Shown piece by piece: positions 36,647 to 45,740 of a stretch of 64,000 bases of DNA. The notes beneath the pieces are model-generated. The model saw nothing but the letters and a program-made list of their open reading frames with translations. It did no database searches and had not been told where the DNA came from. The DNA is from Methylobacter sp. Lineage in GTDB: Bacteria > Pseudomonadota > Gammaproteobacteria > Methylococcales > Methylomonadaceae. Position 1 is the stretch's first letter. Each line of letters begins with the position of its first letter. Location of the stretch: NCBI GenBank assembly GCA_028716975.1, contig JAQUOU010000016.1, positions 1 to 64,000 of the forward strand, in the 5' to 3' direction. Position numbers and translations under genes: made by a program.

Positions 36647-37744
36647 TCATAAAACCAAGCTGCGATAAACTGCCAGCGTTTCTTCTGCGCAACGCTCCCA
36701 AGAGTATTCAGCGCACTTTTTAAGCCCCCGCTGAATCAGCGCATTGCGTCTTTCACTAGACTGAAGCACCGTCTCCATCGCTACGCGCATTGAGTCAATT
36801 TGCGCTGGCTCGAAATATTCACCCGCATCGCCAACCACCTCTGGAATTGAACTGGTATTGCTACAAATAACCGGGCACTGCAACGACATAGCCTCCAGGG
36901 GTGGAATGCCAAAACCTTCGTAGAGCGAAGGATAAACGAAAGCGGCTGCATTTTGATAGTAACCGGCAAGTTGCTCATCGCTTCCACTTACCTGCACAAC
37001 TTGATGATTGGATATTCCTAATTTGCCCATTAATTCCAGCTCCCCAATTCGAAGCGGCCCATCGCCAAAACAGACAATGCGAATGTTATTTTTCAGCCAG
37101 TTAGAACTTGCATAAGCTTCCAACAAACCTTTAAAATTTTTATAACCGCCACGACCACCTACGTAAAGTACATACGGCGCCTCAATTGGGACATTATGCT
37201 GACCCAAAAAGGCAAACGGTTCAAAGCCTAAATGAACAACAGAAACCCGTTGGGGAGGAATTGGTATCAAATCCAATAAATCCCGCCGCGTATTCTCAGA
37301 GATACAAATAACATGATCAGCACGAGTTATTGCGGTCTTTTTAAATTCAACAGTTCGATCATCCTTGGGAAATACCGAGGTAAAGCGTTCATGAACCATG
37401 TCGTAGACGGTAATCACTCTGCGGGCACTTTTGGGCGCCACTGAGCTTTGCGCAAAATAGGTTTCATGAACTATTTGCGGGGCAAAACCGGCCATGGCAA
37501 AACGGGATATCCAACTGCTGGTCAGGCCAACCATTCTGCCCATATTGCGAATTTTTGGCACCCTAACTCCCCAAACCAAGCCAGCGGGCATTTCATCGAG
37601 ATAAGCATTAATATGGAAAGGAGCACAAACCTTTACATTCACCCCTTGAACAGTAGCTAACTGGGTGGCAAGATTGCAGGCATATCGGGAAATTCCGCCA
37701 TGCTCCTGCATAGTAAATATTTGGGAATCAAAAGCAATTTTCAT
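36647..37744 (-). CDS. glycosyltransferase family 4
   Basis: 365 aa. N-terminal MKIAFDSQIFTMQEHGGISR, HVICISENTRRDLLDLIP, then LYVGGRGGYKNFKGLLEAYA and VYPSLYEGFGIPPLEAMSLQ with the E-x7-E motif intact. The decayed gene at 38205-38731 is a close paralogue, sharing GGYKNF, ICFG and VYPSLYEGFGIP. A hairpin-free gap of 128 bases follows before the acetyltransferase. Confidence 0.92.
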   Translation of the reverse strand: MKIAFDSQIFTMQEHGGISRYACNLATQLATVQGVNVKVCAPFHINAYLDEMPAGLVWGVRVPKIRNMGRMVGLTSSWISRFAMAGFAPQIVHETYFAQSSVAPKSARRVITVYDMVHERFTSVFPKDDRTVEFKKTAITRADHVICISENTRRDLLDLIPIPPQRVSVVHLGFEPFAFLGQHNVPIEAPYVLYVGGRGGYKNFKGLLEAYASSNWLKNNIRIVCFGDGPLRIGELELMGKLGISNHQVVQVSGSDEQLAGYYQNAAAFVYPSLYEGFGIPPLEAMSLQCPVICSNTSSIPEVVGDAGEYFEPAQIDSMRVAMETVLQSSERRNALIQRGLKKCAEYSWERCAEETLAVYRSLVL

Positions 37745-37750
37745 GGCATC

Positions 37751-38204
37751 CTAATCGTTAAGTTTCTGTATATCCAGAAGCCGCTGAACCATTACCTGAT
37801 GATCACGCATGACTCGTGTACCTAAAAACCTGCGAATTAAAAAGTGCAATACTTTGTTGAAAGGCCCTGCAAAAAATTTAAGCTGTAATTCATTGACAGG
37901 GACTTTTGAGAATACATGTATGCCTCCTCCGCTAACAAAAAAAAGCCCCAGTTTTTTTGCAATAACCTCAAGCGTTCGCCTCTGAAAAAATGCAATATGC
38001 TGCCCAGTCTCAAAGGGGTAATACCACCAGCGCCCTGGATTTGGTGGAAATCCTTCAAAAAGCTCAGTAGTAAAAATAAAACTGCCTGCTTGAGTCTGTT
38101 CAAATGCTTCACGAATAAATTCAAGAGGATTTTCAAGGTGTTCCATAATTTCCACTGCTGTGATAGCCCGGCATGGTCCAACTGGAAGGGGCACATACCT
38201 CAAC
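37751..38204 (-). pseudogene. 5'-truncated class I SAM-dependent methyltransferase
   Basis: The readable part starts at AITAVEIMEHLENPLEFIRE (motif after the acidic post-I loop) and continues FIFTTELFEG, GQHIAFFQRRTLEVIAKKL and a C-terminal tail. This is the second half of a sugar or small-molecule methyltransferase. The N-terminal SAM-binding glycine loop is absent. The open frame to 38224 begins within a different gene's sequence, so any product would be headless. The 5' part was evidently lost in the same event that joined it to the GT4 relic. Confidence 0.75.
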
Positions 38205-38731
38205 ACACCCAAATGACATTGCATCTAATAGTGGAATCCCAAAACCTTCATAAAGTGAAGGATACACAATAATGCAGCGTATATGTATAAGCAAGCGAGC
38301 ACATCATCGCCCACAGAAATTTGTATAATATTAATTGGTGAGAAGCTTAACAATGCAAACAGCTCTAATTCATTGCTTTTAAATTTACCTCCACCAAAAC
38401 AAATGATAGAAATTTTCTCAGTTGGGCAGAACCTGCATAGGCGCGAATTAATCCTGCAAAATTTTTATAGCCTCCACGCTGTCTAACATAAATTTGCAGT
38501 AATCGAATTCCAGACTTTTACCATTCTCCCACCTCGTGAACAATTACGGGATTTTGAGACCTTGCAGCCTGATCTAGATATCTTTACTGAAGTACTCATG
38601 TCATGAAGCGGCGCAAATATCTCGACTTTCCTTTCTATATTTGCAATTTCATTGGCAATTTCAGAGAAATAACGGGAAATACCACCATATCGTTGCCAAC
38701 TAACAATTTGGTGGTCATAAAGGATTTTCAT
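38205..38731 (-). pseudogene. collapsed GT4 glycosyltransferase gene
   Basis: On the minus strand the N-terminus is intact (MKILYDHQIVSWQRYGGISR, with FSEIANEIANIE). After about 60 residues the frame degenerates. Pieces of the C-lobe then follow in shifted frames: YVRQRGGYKNFAGLIRAYAG, ISIICFGGGKFKSNELELF, and VYPSLYEGFGIPLLDAMSFG. The region between N-lobe and C-lobe is deleted and several frameshifts remain. The sequence breaks off after MSFGC, where the methyltransferase fragment begins. It is paralogous to the intact gene at 36647-37744. Confidence 0.82.
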
Positions 38732-39719
38732 TCGATCTTGCCCTCTTAAAAAACTCGATCTCATTCAATCTTGCTTGCTTAAAAACATCTAAATCCATTT
38801 CATGAAATATACAAATATCACAATATTTTCGACCCTCCCATCCTGAATAGAACTGGTGAATATCCTCCAGAAGTAGATCATTACTCAAATCTAAATGGAT
38901 AAGATATTCACCAGTGTTCTCAAAAATCAGCATTGCTTGATAACCTATTTCTCTCAAATTATGAAAAATTTGAAACGCCTTATCATTAAATTTATTAAAG
39001 AAATAAGGATCATACTCGAAAAAGAGAACGGGCTTGAGGCCCTTTAATAAGGCCAATTCACTATTTAAAATTTTGCAATCAAAGCCATCTGTATCGATTT
39101 TTATCATTTTTGCATTTGAAAATCTTGAATTTTCACGCAAAATACTTGAAAGTTTTTTGATCTTCAGTTCCTGATTGGAATGTTGATCCTCGACCAAATG
39201 TCCTGTTCCCCCCAAAATCTTTATCCTTCCAGAGAAGTTTCCAGTTGTATCACCTACAAATGAATTAACCAACTCTACATCCGACCAATTCTTTGCATTC
39301 TTCGCAAGGATGGCAAAAAAATTCTTATCACCGTCAATACAAATAATTGGAAAGTGCGCCCGATGCCGGAGAATTGCGACCGTGTCACCAACATTCGCGC
39401 CGATATCTATTAATGACATATCAGGATATTTTATTTTTAATACTTCCGCAATTCTAGCAACATTAATTGAATAATGGGGATAAGCTTTCCTGATAAGGGG
39501 TAGGTTGTGAGATAACGGAAGCAAAATATCACTGCCATCAAGACTATAAACCACAAGTGGGTCATTTAACGTACGAACCAAAAGCGTTTTAAGTAATTGC
39601 AATATCTTAGAATAGAATTTCCAAAAGAAATAAGCATCTTTACCCGACGGAGCATTAAGAATAAGGTTAAATACAGTTTGTACAATATATGACCTTTTAA
39701 AAAAAATACTCTTACTCAC
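38715..39719 (-). CDS. FkbM family methyltransferase
   Basis: 334 aa. The core motifs are LIDIGANVGDTVAILRH (SAM-binding), IICIDGDKNFFAILAKN and KMIKIDTDGFDCKIL, which match the FkbM family of O-methyltransferases found in polysaccharide loci. The first 70 residues are family-external. The 3' end overlaps the decayed GT4 gene by 17 bases. It probably methylates a sugar hydroxyl; substrate unknown. Confidence 0.87.
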   Translation of the reverse strand: MSKSIFFKRSYIVQTVFNLILNAPSGKDAYFFWKFYSKILQLLKTLLVRTLNDPLVVYSLDGSDILLPLSHNLPLIRKAYPHYSINVARIAEVLKIKYPDMSLIDIGANVGDTVAILRHRAHFPIICIDGDKNFFAILAKNAKNWSDVELVNSFVGDTTGNFSGRIKILGGTGHLVEDQHSNQELKIKKLSSILRENSRFSNAKMIKIDTDGFDCKILNSELALLKGLKPVLFFEYDPYFFNKFNDKAFQIFHNLREIGYQAMLIFENTGEYLIHLDLSNDLLLEDIHQFYSGWEGRKYCDICIFHEMDLDVFKQARLNEIEFFKRARSNENPL

Positions 39720-40066
39720 GATCTTTCATCAATAGTAACTTTCTTGGCATCATCCCATTAAGCCTAATTATACTTTTTTAATCATAACAGTTTTGAAAGT
39801 TTCGCTTTGCGCAATATATCTTCCCTGCTGTCGATTACTCGTGTCATCATTTCTATCACTTCAAAATATAAAACTGAAACTATGATCAACTTTTAAAAAT
39901 ATAGCCTTGGCCTTTCTAATTTGACCATTTTCTTAGGGAAAATATTCTTCATTGCACTTTAGTTTAAATCGAAACACGACATTAGTTAACTTCGCATTCT
40001 TCATTTTGCAAGCCAGTTTCTTAAAGCGGATAATTGACGCATGGTTAATTTTTTATTTTTCTCCAA
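39720..40066 (-). other. AT-rich gap without recognisable gene
   Basis: 347 bases between the FkbM gene and the flippase. No open frame, repeat or homologous fragment was recognised on either strand. It may hold a promoter for the minus-strand genes below it. Confidence 0.5.
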
Positions 40067-41485
40067 TTAATCAACAATAATACCTTGATTCTTTGAAGTT
40101 AAATACTTCAATATTTTCGGCATTAAAAGGCAATAAGGTATCAAGGTGCATAAAATATATGCTGCGCATGTAGCCCATACAACCCCCGCCAAACCAACTT
40201 GCTGCACCAAAAATATCTTAAGCGCTATGGAAATAATAGCCAATAAAATTGCAATGACTACTTGTGCCCGAACTATATTCGCTCCATTCAGCAACATGGC
40301 AAATGCATTTCCGCATGCCTCAATTATCTTCCATGCTCCTATACCGACTAGTAAAAGTAATGGCGGATGCACCTCCTCTCCCACCCAAAGATTGAGAATC
40401 GGCTCAGCAAACCAACAAAGAAATGAAGCCATAATTAGCGCAAAAATGACTGATAAAGCCATAGACTGAAAAAATATGCGTTTAACCCACGCACCATCTT
40501 TTCTTGAAATCGCTTCTCCATACGCAGGCCATAGTGGCATTAGAAACATGCCTAAAATCAAAGGAATTACCGAAAATAATTTTTCAGGAATTGCGTACTT
40601 GGCAACTGCTTCAGCGCCTAATAACTTGGCAATCACGATATTATCGGATGCAAAAGTAATGGCGCCTGCAATTTGCAATACTAAAAATAACAGCCCAATA
40701 TGGGCAATTTTTTTCATTGCCTGTCGGCAAACAGAATTCCAATTGGGCCGAATGTCAGGCCGCACCTTTTTGAAAAACGACAGCCCATTCAGTGCCGCCA
40801 CCAAAACCGGTATGCCTGCCATGCCCCCCACTAACCACGGCAAGCCCATCTCAAAATTTATCACCAATAGAACTGAGCCCAAGGCTAAAAGGCTGGCTGC
40901 CATTTGCCACAGGTTGGCAACAAAGCCCATTTGCAAACCCATCTGTACACGCTGCACCACGCCTGCGGGGATGTGGAGTGCAAAACACAACACAAAGATT
41001 GCTATCGCCCTCCCCGCTTCCTGCATCGCCAAAGGCGATTTCACATTAAAAAACCCCGCCCACGGCACAAATGGATAAATCACATAAAAAACCAATAGAA
41101 CCAATAAGGCAATAACACTCAAAATAGCGAAAGCACTTGATATGTATCGTCGAATCCCTTGGTAATCATCCTTGCCTTTGGCCTCTGCGATAGCATTTAA
41201 CAAGCCATTGCCTATGCCCAAATCAGCAAAGCTCAACATGGCAATCACCGAACTGATAGTCATCCATAACCCAAACCGTTCGGCTCCAAGATAATGCAAA
41301 GTGAGCGGAACTGAAATCAACGCGATCGTTACTGAAACGATTTTGGCAAGCGCTGACGCCGCTGCTGATAATAGAATTAAACGGTGGCGTTCGCTTGAAC
41401 GCCCTTCTTCGGTCGAAGTATCAAAGGGTGTAAATCTAGCGAGTGCTTGCCATTGCTCCAGCTTTAACAACAAACTACCCATCAC
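40067..41485 (-). CDS. polysaccharide flippase (Wzx, MOP superfamily)
   Basis: 472 aa with about 12-14 membrane helices. The N-terminal RLILLSAAASALAKIVSVTI and RFGLWMTISSVIAMLSFADL match the oligosaccharide flippase family; later WPAYGEAISRKDGAWVKR is typical. It would move the lipid-linked repeat unit across the inner membrane. A second flippase lies at 48.1 kb, so two export routes or two loci are implied. Confidence 0.9.
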   Translation of the reverse strand: MMGSLLLKLEQWQALARFTPFDTSTEEGRSSERHRLILLSAAASALAKIVSVTIALISVPLTLHYLGAERFGLWMTISSVIAMLSFADLGIGNGLLNAIAEAKGKDDYQGIRRYISSAFAILSVIALLVLLVFYVIYPFVPWAGFFNVKSPLAMQEAGRAIAIFVLCFALHIPAGVVQRVQMGLQMGFVANLWQMAASLLALGSVLLVINFEMGLPWLVGGMAGIPVLVAALNGLSFFKKVRPDIRPNWNSVCRQAMKKIAHIGLLFLVLQIAGAITFASDNIVIAKLLGAEAVAKYAIPEKLFSVIPLILGMFLMPLWPAYGEAISRKDGAWVKRIFFQSMALSVIFALIMASFLCWFAEPILNLWVGEEVHPPLLLLVGIGAWKIIEACGNAFAMLLNGANIVRAQVVIAILLAIISIALKIFLVQQVGLAGVVWATCAAYILCTLIPYCLLMPKILKYLTSKNQGIIVD

Positions 41486-41519
41486 TCAAAAAACTCTCTG
41501 TTTTCAGCGTTCGAGTGCA

Positions 41520-41672
41520 TTAGCGTTGCTGATAGCTCGAATATGCAAGAACAATTCCCTCAAGCAAGACGGCTTCAGCCGTCCATCCCAAGCGGTTTAG
41601 TCTGCCTACATTCATCAATTTGTGCATTGTTGCGTCTGGTTTACTCATATCGAAGGTTATTGATCCGGCCCG
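41520..41672 (-). pseudogene. fcl: C-terminal remnant of GDP-L-fucose synthase
   Basis: On the minus strand one frame reads AGSITFDMSKPDATMHKLMN, then VGRLNRLGWTAEAVLLEGIV, then LAYSSYQQR and a stop. This matches the end of GDP-L-fucose synthase (WcaG/Fcl), which has FDTSKPDGTPRKLLDVSRL and LGW. A stop codon closes the frame immediately upstream, and nothing homologous precedes it. Only about 50 codons remain of about 320. The flippase follows after 34 bases. Confidence 0.8.
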
Positions 41673-42148
41673 TTAATGTTTGAAATTCGAAAACTTGATT
41701 TTGTCTGGAAGCCATACGGAACAAGGGTTCCATTAAAGGAAGTCCGGAAAAAGTTAAAACTTTATGGGGCAGGATCTATAGTTGGACGGTAAAGCTGGCG
41801 AGAACCTTGTGTCAACAATACTCGTTAAGAAGACGCAAGCTTTGACCAACTCTTCACTTATTCGGGTTCTCAACACATCTATAAGACTTACTGCTTCCAT
41901 GCCTGATATTCAATGAGTGTTTTGCAAATTGTTATGCACTTAAGTCTCTGCTAAGCATGGTGTATTCTTTGATGTTTATAGCGTTTGATTTGAGAAGCAA
42001 AAATCAGTAAAACATATTTAAATTAAGTAGCCAGGATAAATTGAGTCTTGTGTGATCTGCTTATTTTCATTTCTTCTAAAGAAATTTACTGCATTAAAAA
42101 TAAACAATTAAAAATAATTATTATACTCATTCTATAAACAACCATCTT
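41673..42148 (-). other. gene-free gap upstream of the fcl remnant
   Basis: About 475 bases without a recognisable frame on either strand. It probably represents the junction left by loss of most of fcl and the boundary between the polysaccharide locus and the birA-coaX block. No inverted repeats of an IS were identified here. Confidence 0.45.
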
Positions 42149-42967
42149 CTATAAACAACCATCAGTCAAACTAGGCCGTTGTATTACTGTAAATTCAGGA
42201 TGTGCTTTTTTCAAAACCGCCAAGCTGTCCATTATCTTATTGTCGCCCTGAATCAAAGCATACTTTTGAGGTTTACTTTTATATCGTGCTTTAACCTCTG
42301 CATTGATTCCTTTGGCTAGCAGCTGGTTCTTCATTATTAACGCTCTTTCTTCCTTATTAAATACACCTAGCGAAATTTGGCCTTTTTCCTCACCCGTTCT
42401 CAATAACCATAAATCATTTACTCCATGATCCTTGAGCATTTGCATATTAGCTTCTGCCTGTATTAATGTTTCTGCAGCAGGATAATAAACCAGGTAATCA
42501 CTTACCACCTGTTCATCTTTAATGACGGGTTTAATATTATCCTTAACAGCCGTTAGCTGATTTATCCAGGCCTGATATGCCTTGTCGCTGGCAAAAGGTC
42601 CTATTTCATAGCAAATAACAGGATTTTCGCCAGAATTTTTATCGTCTTCCTGGGGGTTCCCAGTAAGAACAATTGCCGGATCGTTTAATTTTAACCCAAG
42701 CGAGGGGTTTTCTATAATAACCTTATCAATGCCATTGACATCTGATTTTGTGGGTAATAAAGGCGCATCTTCGCCTGATTGGGGGTTCCGGGTTTGCAAG
42801 GTAGTGAGTAAATCACGTTTAAGTTCACTAACCAGCATGATTTCTTCCTGATTTTGCAAGAATTCTTGCTCTGAAGCATGGACGGTTTTCTCGAAGGCAC
42901 CTTTGTGATATTCCCACATTAGCAGCGTAACATTAGCCAGAGCCACCAAAAAAAAGAGAATTTTCAC
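42149..42967 (-). CDS. SPOR-domain-like membrane protein downstream of coaX
   Basis: 272 aa. An N-terminal membrane anchor (MKILFFLVALANVTLLMWEY) is followed by a charged linker. Two SPOR-like segments come next, including DYLVYYPAAETLIQAEANMQ, LGVFNKEERALIMKNQLLAK and GINAEVKARY. SPOR domains bind denuded peptidoglycan at septa, but the divergent sequence makes binding uncertain. The order birA-coaX-SPOR protein also occurs in Pseudomonas. It starts 2 bases after the coaX stop. Confidence 0.78.
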   Translation of the reverse strand: MKILFFLVALANVTLLMWEYHKGAFEKTVHASEQEFLQNQEEIMLVSELKRDLLTTLQTRNPQSGEDAPLLPTKSDVNGIDKVIIENPSLGLKLNDPAIVLTGNPQEDDKNSGENPVICYEIGPFASDKAYQAWINQLTAVKDNIKPVIKDEQVVSDYLVYYPAAETLIQAEANMQMLKDHGVNDLWLLRTGEEKGQISLGVFNKEERALIMKNQLLAKGINAEVKARYKSKPQKYALIQGDNKIMDSLAVLKKAHPEFTVIQRPSLTDGCL

Positions 42968-42969
42968 TG

Positions 42970-43695
42970 TTATTCTTCCGAGACAATCAATAATCCACGC
43001 AGTACTAAAGCGGCGTCAATAATGAATTTGTAAGCAAGTTGTTCAGCAATGCGATCAGCATCGCCGCCGGTTAAAATTAATTGAGTATTTTCGGGTTGTG
43101 TTGTTAGAATATGCTCAATTAACCCGCAAGCGGCTGCAAGAGTACCGCTATAGATGGCAGCCTCAGTAAAATTTGCAGGTCCGAATGCGTAGTCCATTTC
43201 GCTCCATTGGAGAGCGTCGGTACCTTGAACCAGTGATTTTCTCATCAAGGTCAATCCCGGGCTGATCAGACCGCCCTGATGCTTGCCTTGAGCATCAATT
43301 AAATCCACGGTAATTGCAGTGCCGCAATCGCTTATGCAGGCTGGCCCTGGGTAATGATGTTTGGCAGCTACTAAAGCTAACCAGCGGTCAATACCCAGTT
43401 TCCATGGCTGTTCATAATAATTATGTACTCCAAAAGCCTGGGCCGGAGACTTAGGAATAATAATTTCTACATCCGGCCAAAGTTCAACGGCAGTTGAGCT
43501 AACCAGCGCTAATAAATGACTTGTGCTGACGCAGGAAATTGCCAGACGCTGGGGGGGAGCAATTTTTTTCCATGTTTCAATCAGTTTATGGGAACTAACC
43601 TGATGATGAAGCAAAGGCTGACCGGTAATAATATGACCGTCACTGGCAATTCCCCACTTTAGCCGGGAATTGCCTATGTCAACCAGCAAATTCAT
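42970..43695 (-). CDS. coaX: type III pantothenate kinase CoaX
   Basis: Phosphorylates pantothenate, the first step of CoA synthesis. Motifs: MNLLVDIGNSRLKWGI at the start, GIDRWLALVAAKH, ISDCGTAITVDLIDAQG and LTGGDADRIAEQL. 241 aa. I use the ATG at 43695, which overlaps birA by 17 bases. The longer frame from 43749 would read through birA's end. The BirA-CoaX pairing is common in gammaproteobacteria and betaproteobacteria. Confidence 0.94.
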   Translation of the reverse strand: MNLLVDIGNSRLKWGIASDGHIITGQPLLHHQVSSHKLIETWKKIAPPQRLAISCVSTSHLLALVSSTAVELWPDVEIIIPKSPAQAFGVHNYYEQPWKLGIDRWLALVAAKHHYPGPACISDCGTAITVDLIDAQGKHQGGLISPGLTLMRKSLVQGTDALQWSEMDYAFGPANFTEAAIYSGTLAAACGLIEHILTTQPENTQLILTGGDADRIAEQLAYKFIIDAALVLRGLLIVSEE

Positions 43696-44689
43696 GGCTA
43701 TGACTATTAAAACTGACTTCGCCGGAAGCGAAAGCCTGAACAGTTCCATCAGCCCGTTTAATCAGTAACATCCCGTTGTTATCAATGCCTTCCACAATAC
43801 CTTCCAGTTGCTGTTTAGCCAGAAATATCGTCACAAACTTGCCTCTCAGGCAATCATATTCACGCCATTCACTGAGATAGGCTTTAATACCCGCACTTTC
43901 AAACCCTGATATAACAGGTAGCAGATGATTTAATAATGTTCCTGCCAATTTATTTCTAAACAGTATGTACTGACCGGTAATTGTGCTCAAATCAGTCCAT
44001 GCCTGACTAATCGTTTGTGATTCAGTTTCAGATAGAAACAAATTTAACCCCAGGCCAATAACAGCTGAACATGGTCCATCTGTTTCACCGGAAACTTCGA
44101 TCAAAATCCCACCTAATTTTTTACCCTGACTATAAATATCATTAGGCCACTTTAAGCTGATATCATTGATATTATGCTGCTTTAACGCTCTGATTACTGC
44201 TATGCCAACCGCTAGGCTTAAGCCGGAAATTGCAGCAGGACCACCTTGTTGAAAGCGCCAGAGTATTGAGAGGTAAATATTACTGCCGTAAGGCGAAACC
44301 CAATATCGCCCTCGTCTGCCTTTGCCCGCTGTTTGATGCTCAGCGAAACAAATAGAACCTGAAGGCGCATTCTTTTGCGAGCGCTCCACTAAATAACTAT
44401 TAGTGGAATGAATCTGGTCATGGATTTCAAACGATGAAATTAAGGCTGCGGTCTGCTCATCAATAACTTCATTGATTTCGGTTTGAGCCAGCAATTCCAG
44501 CGGTCTATCTAATCGGTAACCTTTACCACTGACTCCTGAGTGATGCAACCCTAATTCGGATAGTCCATTTAACTGTTTCCAGATAGCTGAACGACTCACT
44601 CCAAGAATCCCAGCTAATTCCGTTCCTGAATGAAACTCCCCATCCGCAAGCAGCATAAGAATTTTTTTTTGTTTGTCCGAAATAACCAC
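43679..44689 (-). CDS. birA: bifunctional biotin--protein ligase / biotin operon repressor BirA
   Basis: 336 aa. The N-terminal winged helix (KKILMLLADGEFHSGTELAG, then GVSRSAIWKQLNGL) indicates repressor capability. The ligase domain has the biotinyl-AMP loop GKGRRGRYWVSPYGSNIYLS and the catalytic lysine in ISLKWPNDIYSQGKKLGGIL. The C-terminal SH3-like domain is present. It biotinylates acetyl-CoA carboxylase and may control bioA or other bio genes; no operator was identified near bioA. Confidence 0.95.
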   Translation of the reverse strand: MVISDKQKKILMLLADGEFHSGTELAGILGVSRSAIWKQLNGLSELGLHHSGVSGKGYRLDRPLELLAQTEINEVIDEQTAALISSFEIHDQIHSTNSYLVERSQKNAPSGSICFAEHQTAGKGRRGRYWVSPYGSNIYLSILWRFQQGGPAAISGLSLAVGIAVIRALKQHNINDISLKWPNDIYSQGKKLGGILIEVSGETDGPCSAVIGLGLNLFLSETESQTISQAWTDLSTITGQYILFRNKLAGTLLNHLLPVISGFESAGIKAYLSEWREYDCLRGKFVTIFLAKQQLEGIVEGIDNNGMLLIKRADGTVQAFASGEVSFNSHSHEFAG

Positions 44690-44756
44690 GGGTTTTGCCT
44701 CTTGAAACTAAGATATTATTTGCTTATTTTCCAAGGCAAACCTCAAGGAATATTTT

Positions 44757-45365
44757 TTACAATTTACTGCTGACTTCTTTTTTATCCCGAATTTGCTGCA
44801 ATTGCCTTTTGACTACATGCTTAATCAGTAATTCGCGGTCCTGATCTTTCATATTGATATAATCAACTCCCACAATATAGGGATAGCGGCTACCGCTTGA
44901 ACGATTTTTTTTACAATAAATAACCTTACCGTAAGTTACGATAATAGCCATGCACGATACCAGCAGTATCTTGATTTCCACATAATCACCTTCCTTAAGC
45001 TCCTCTTCACTATCAAAGGCTAGGCCCGCCGCGCTGAGATTAGCATTGCGAGTGTCTTTTTCTCTAAACTGCCCACTCTGCATTATGAAAGCCTGAGCAA
45101 GAAGATCTATTTTATTCTCGATTATCTTTAAATAATCGACTACATCAGGATGGCTTCTTTCCAGCCTGCATAAAAGCAACGCTGACTCCTGGGATATCGC
45201 TTCAAGAGCCGCTGACAGTGAACAATTACCCAAAATATTATCGGTAACATGGCTTATTTCAGTCAGCGATTCTTTATCTATTTTTTTATAAAACAGATTG
45301 ACTTCATCGTCAATTCTAAAAAACCGCCTTCTATCTTCGGTTCTTGTCATATGGCCTTCATTCAC
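44757..45365 (-). CDS. PilZ-domain-like protein
   Basis: 202 aa. The Arg-rich start RTEDRRRFFRIDDEVNLFY resembles the RxxxR half of a PilZ cyclic-di-GMP site. The N-x-S-x-x-G half appears much later as RNANLSAAGLAFDSEEEL, followed by LKEGDYVEIKILL and IVGVDYINM. About 90 residues, probably helical, lie between the two halves. A second ATG at 45350 is also possible. It may link cyclic-di-GMP to surface properties; inferred. Confidence 0.7.
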   Translation of the reverse strand: MNEGHMTRTEDRRRFFRIDDEVNLFYKKIDKESLTEISHVTDNILGNCSLSAALEAISQESALLLCRLERSHPDVVDYLKIIENKIDLLAQAFIMQSGQFREKDTRNANLSAAGLAFDSEEELKEGDYVEIKILLVSCMAIIVTYGKVIYCKKNRSSGSRYPYIVGVDYINMKDQDRELLIKHVVKRQLQQIRDKKEVSSKL

Positions 45366-45740
45366 AACGCTTAACCCCTACCTTTTTAATGCTCTGGTTT
45401 AATCAAGTAAATCAATACCAATATTTATTTTTCTTCTGAATCCTGCTACAAAAGATAATCTTCTTCAACGCTAATAAGGGAAGAAACAATGAAGCTTACT
45501 AATTAACTTTAAATTTATTGCTGGAAATTACTCCTTTCGTTCAGCCATTACTTCTTGCGCATTTATTATTTAATAAAATAAGAAGAATAAGTAAAAGTAA
45601 AAAGCAAGTATAGAGTGCAATTCTTGAGTTTTTAATGAAGAAACTATCCCTTACAATCCTTAGATTATAGTTCAAACAGAAAAACTATTAATAAAGTCAT
45701 ACCTTAAAATAGCTCCAATTATTACGAAAGTTATATTAAA
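45366..45740 (-). other. AT-rich gap without recognisable gene
   Basis: 375 bases between the PilZ-like gene and the insertion sequence. It is very AT-rich with A/G-rich runs. No frame or known element was recognised. It ends with TTAAA, one copy of the target duplication of the adjacent insertion sequence. Confidence 0.5.

Noticed and set aside
37751-38224. Methyltransferase as a complete 157-residue gene
   Set aside because: The first residues come from the neighbouring GT4 relic's reading region, and the SAM-binding half is absent, so it is annotated as truncated.
40476-41078. A 200-codon plus-strand frame inside the flippase gene
   Set aside because: It is antisense to a clear Wzx gene and reads as Pro/Thr-rich noise without any motif.
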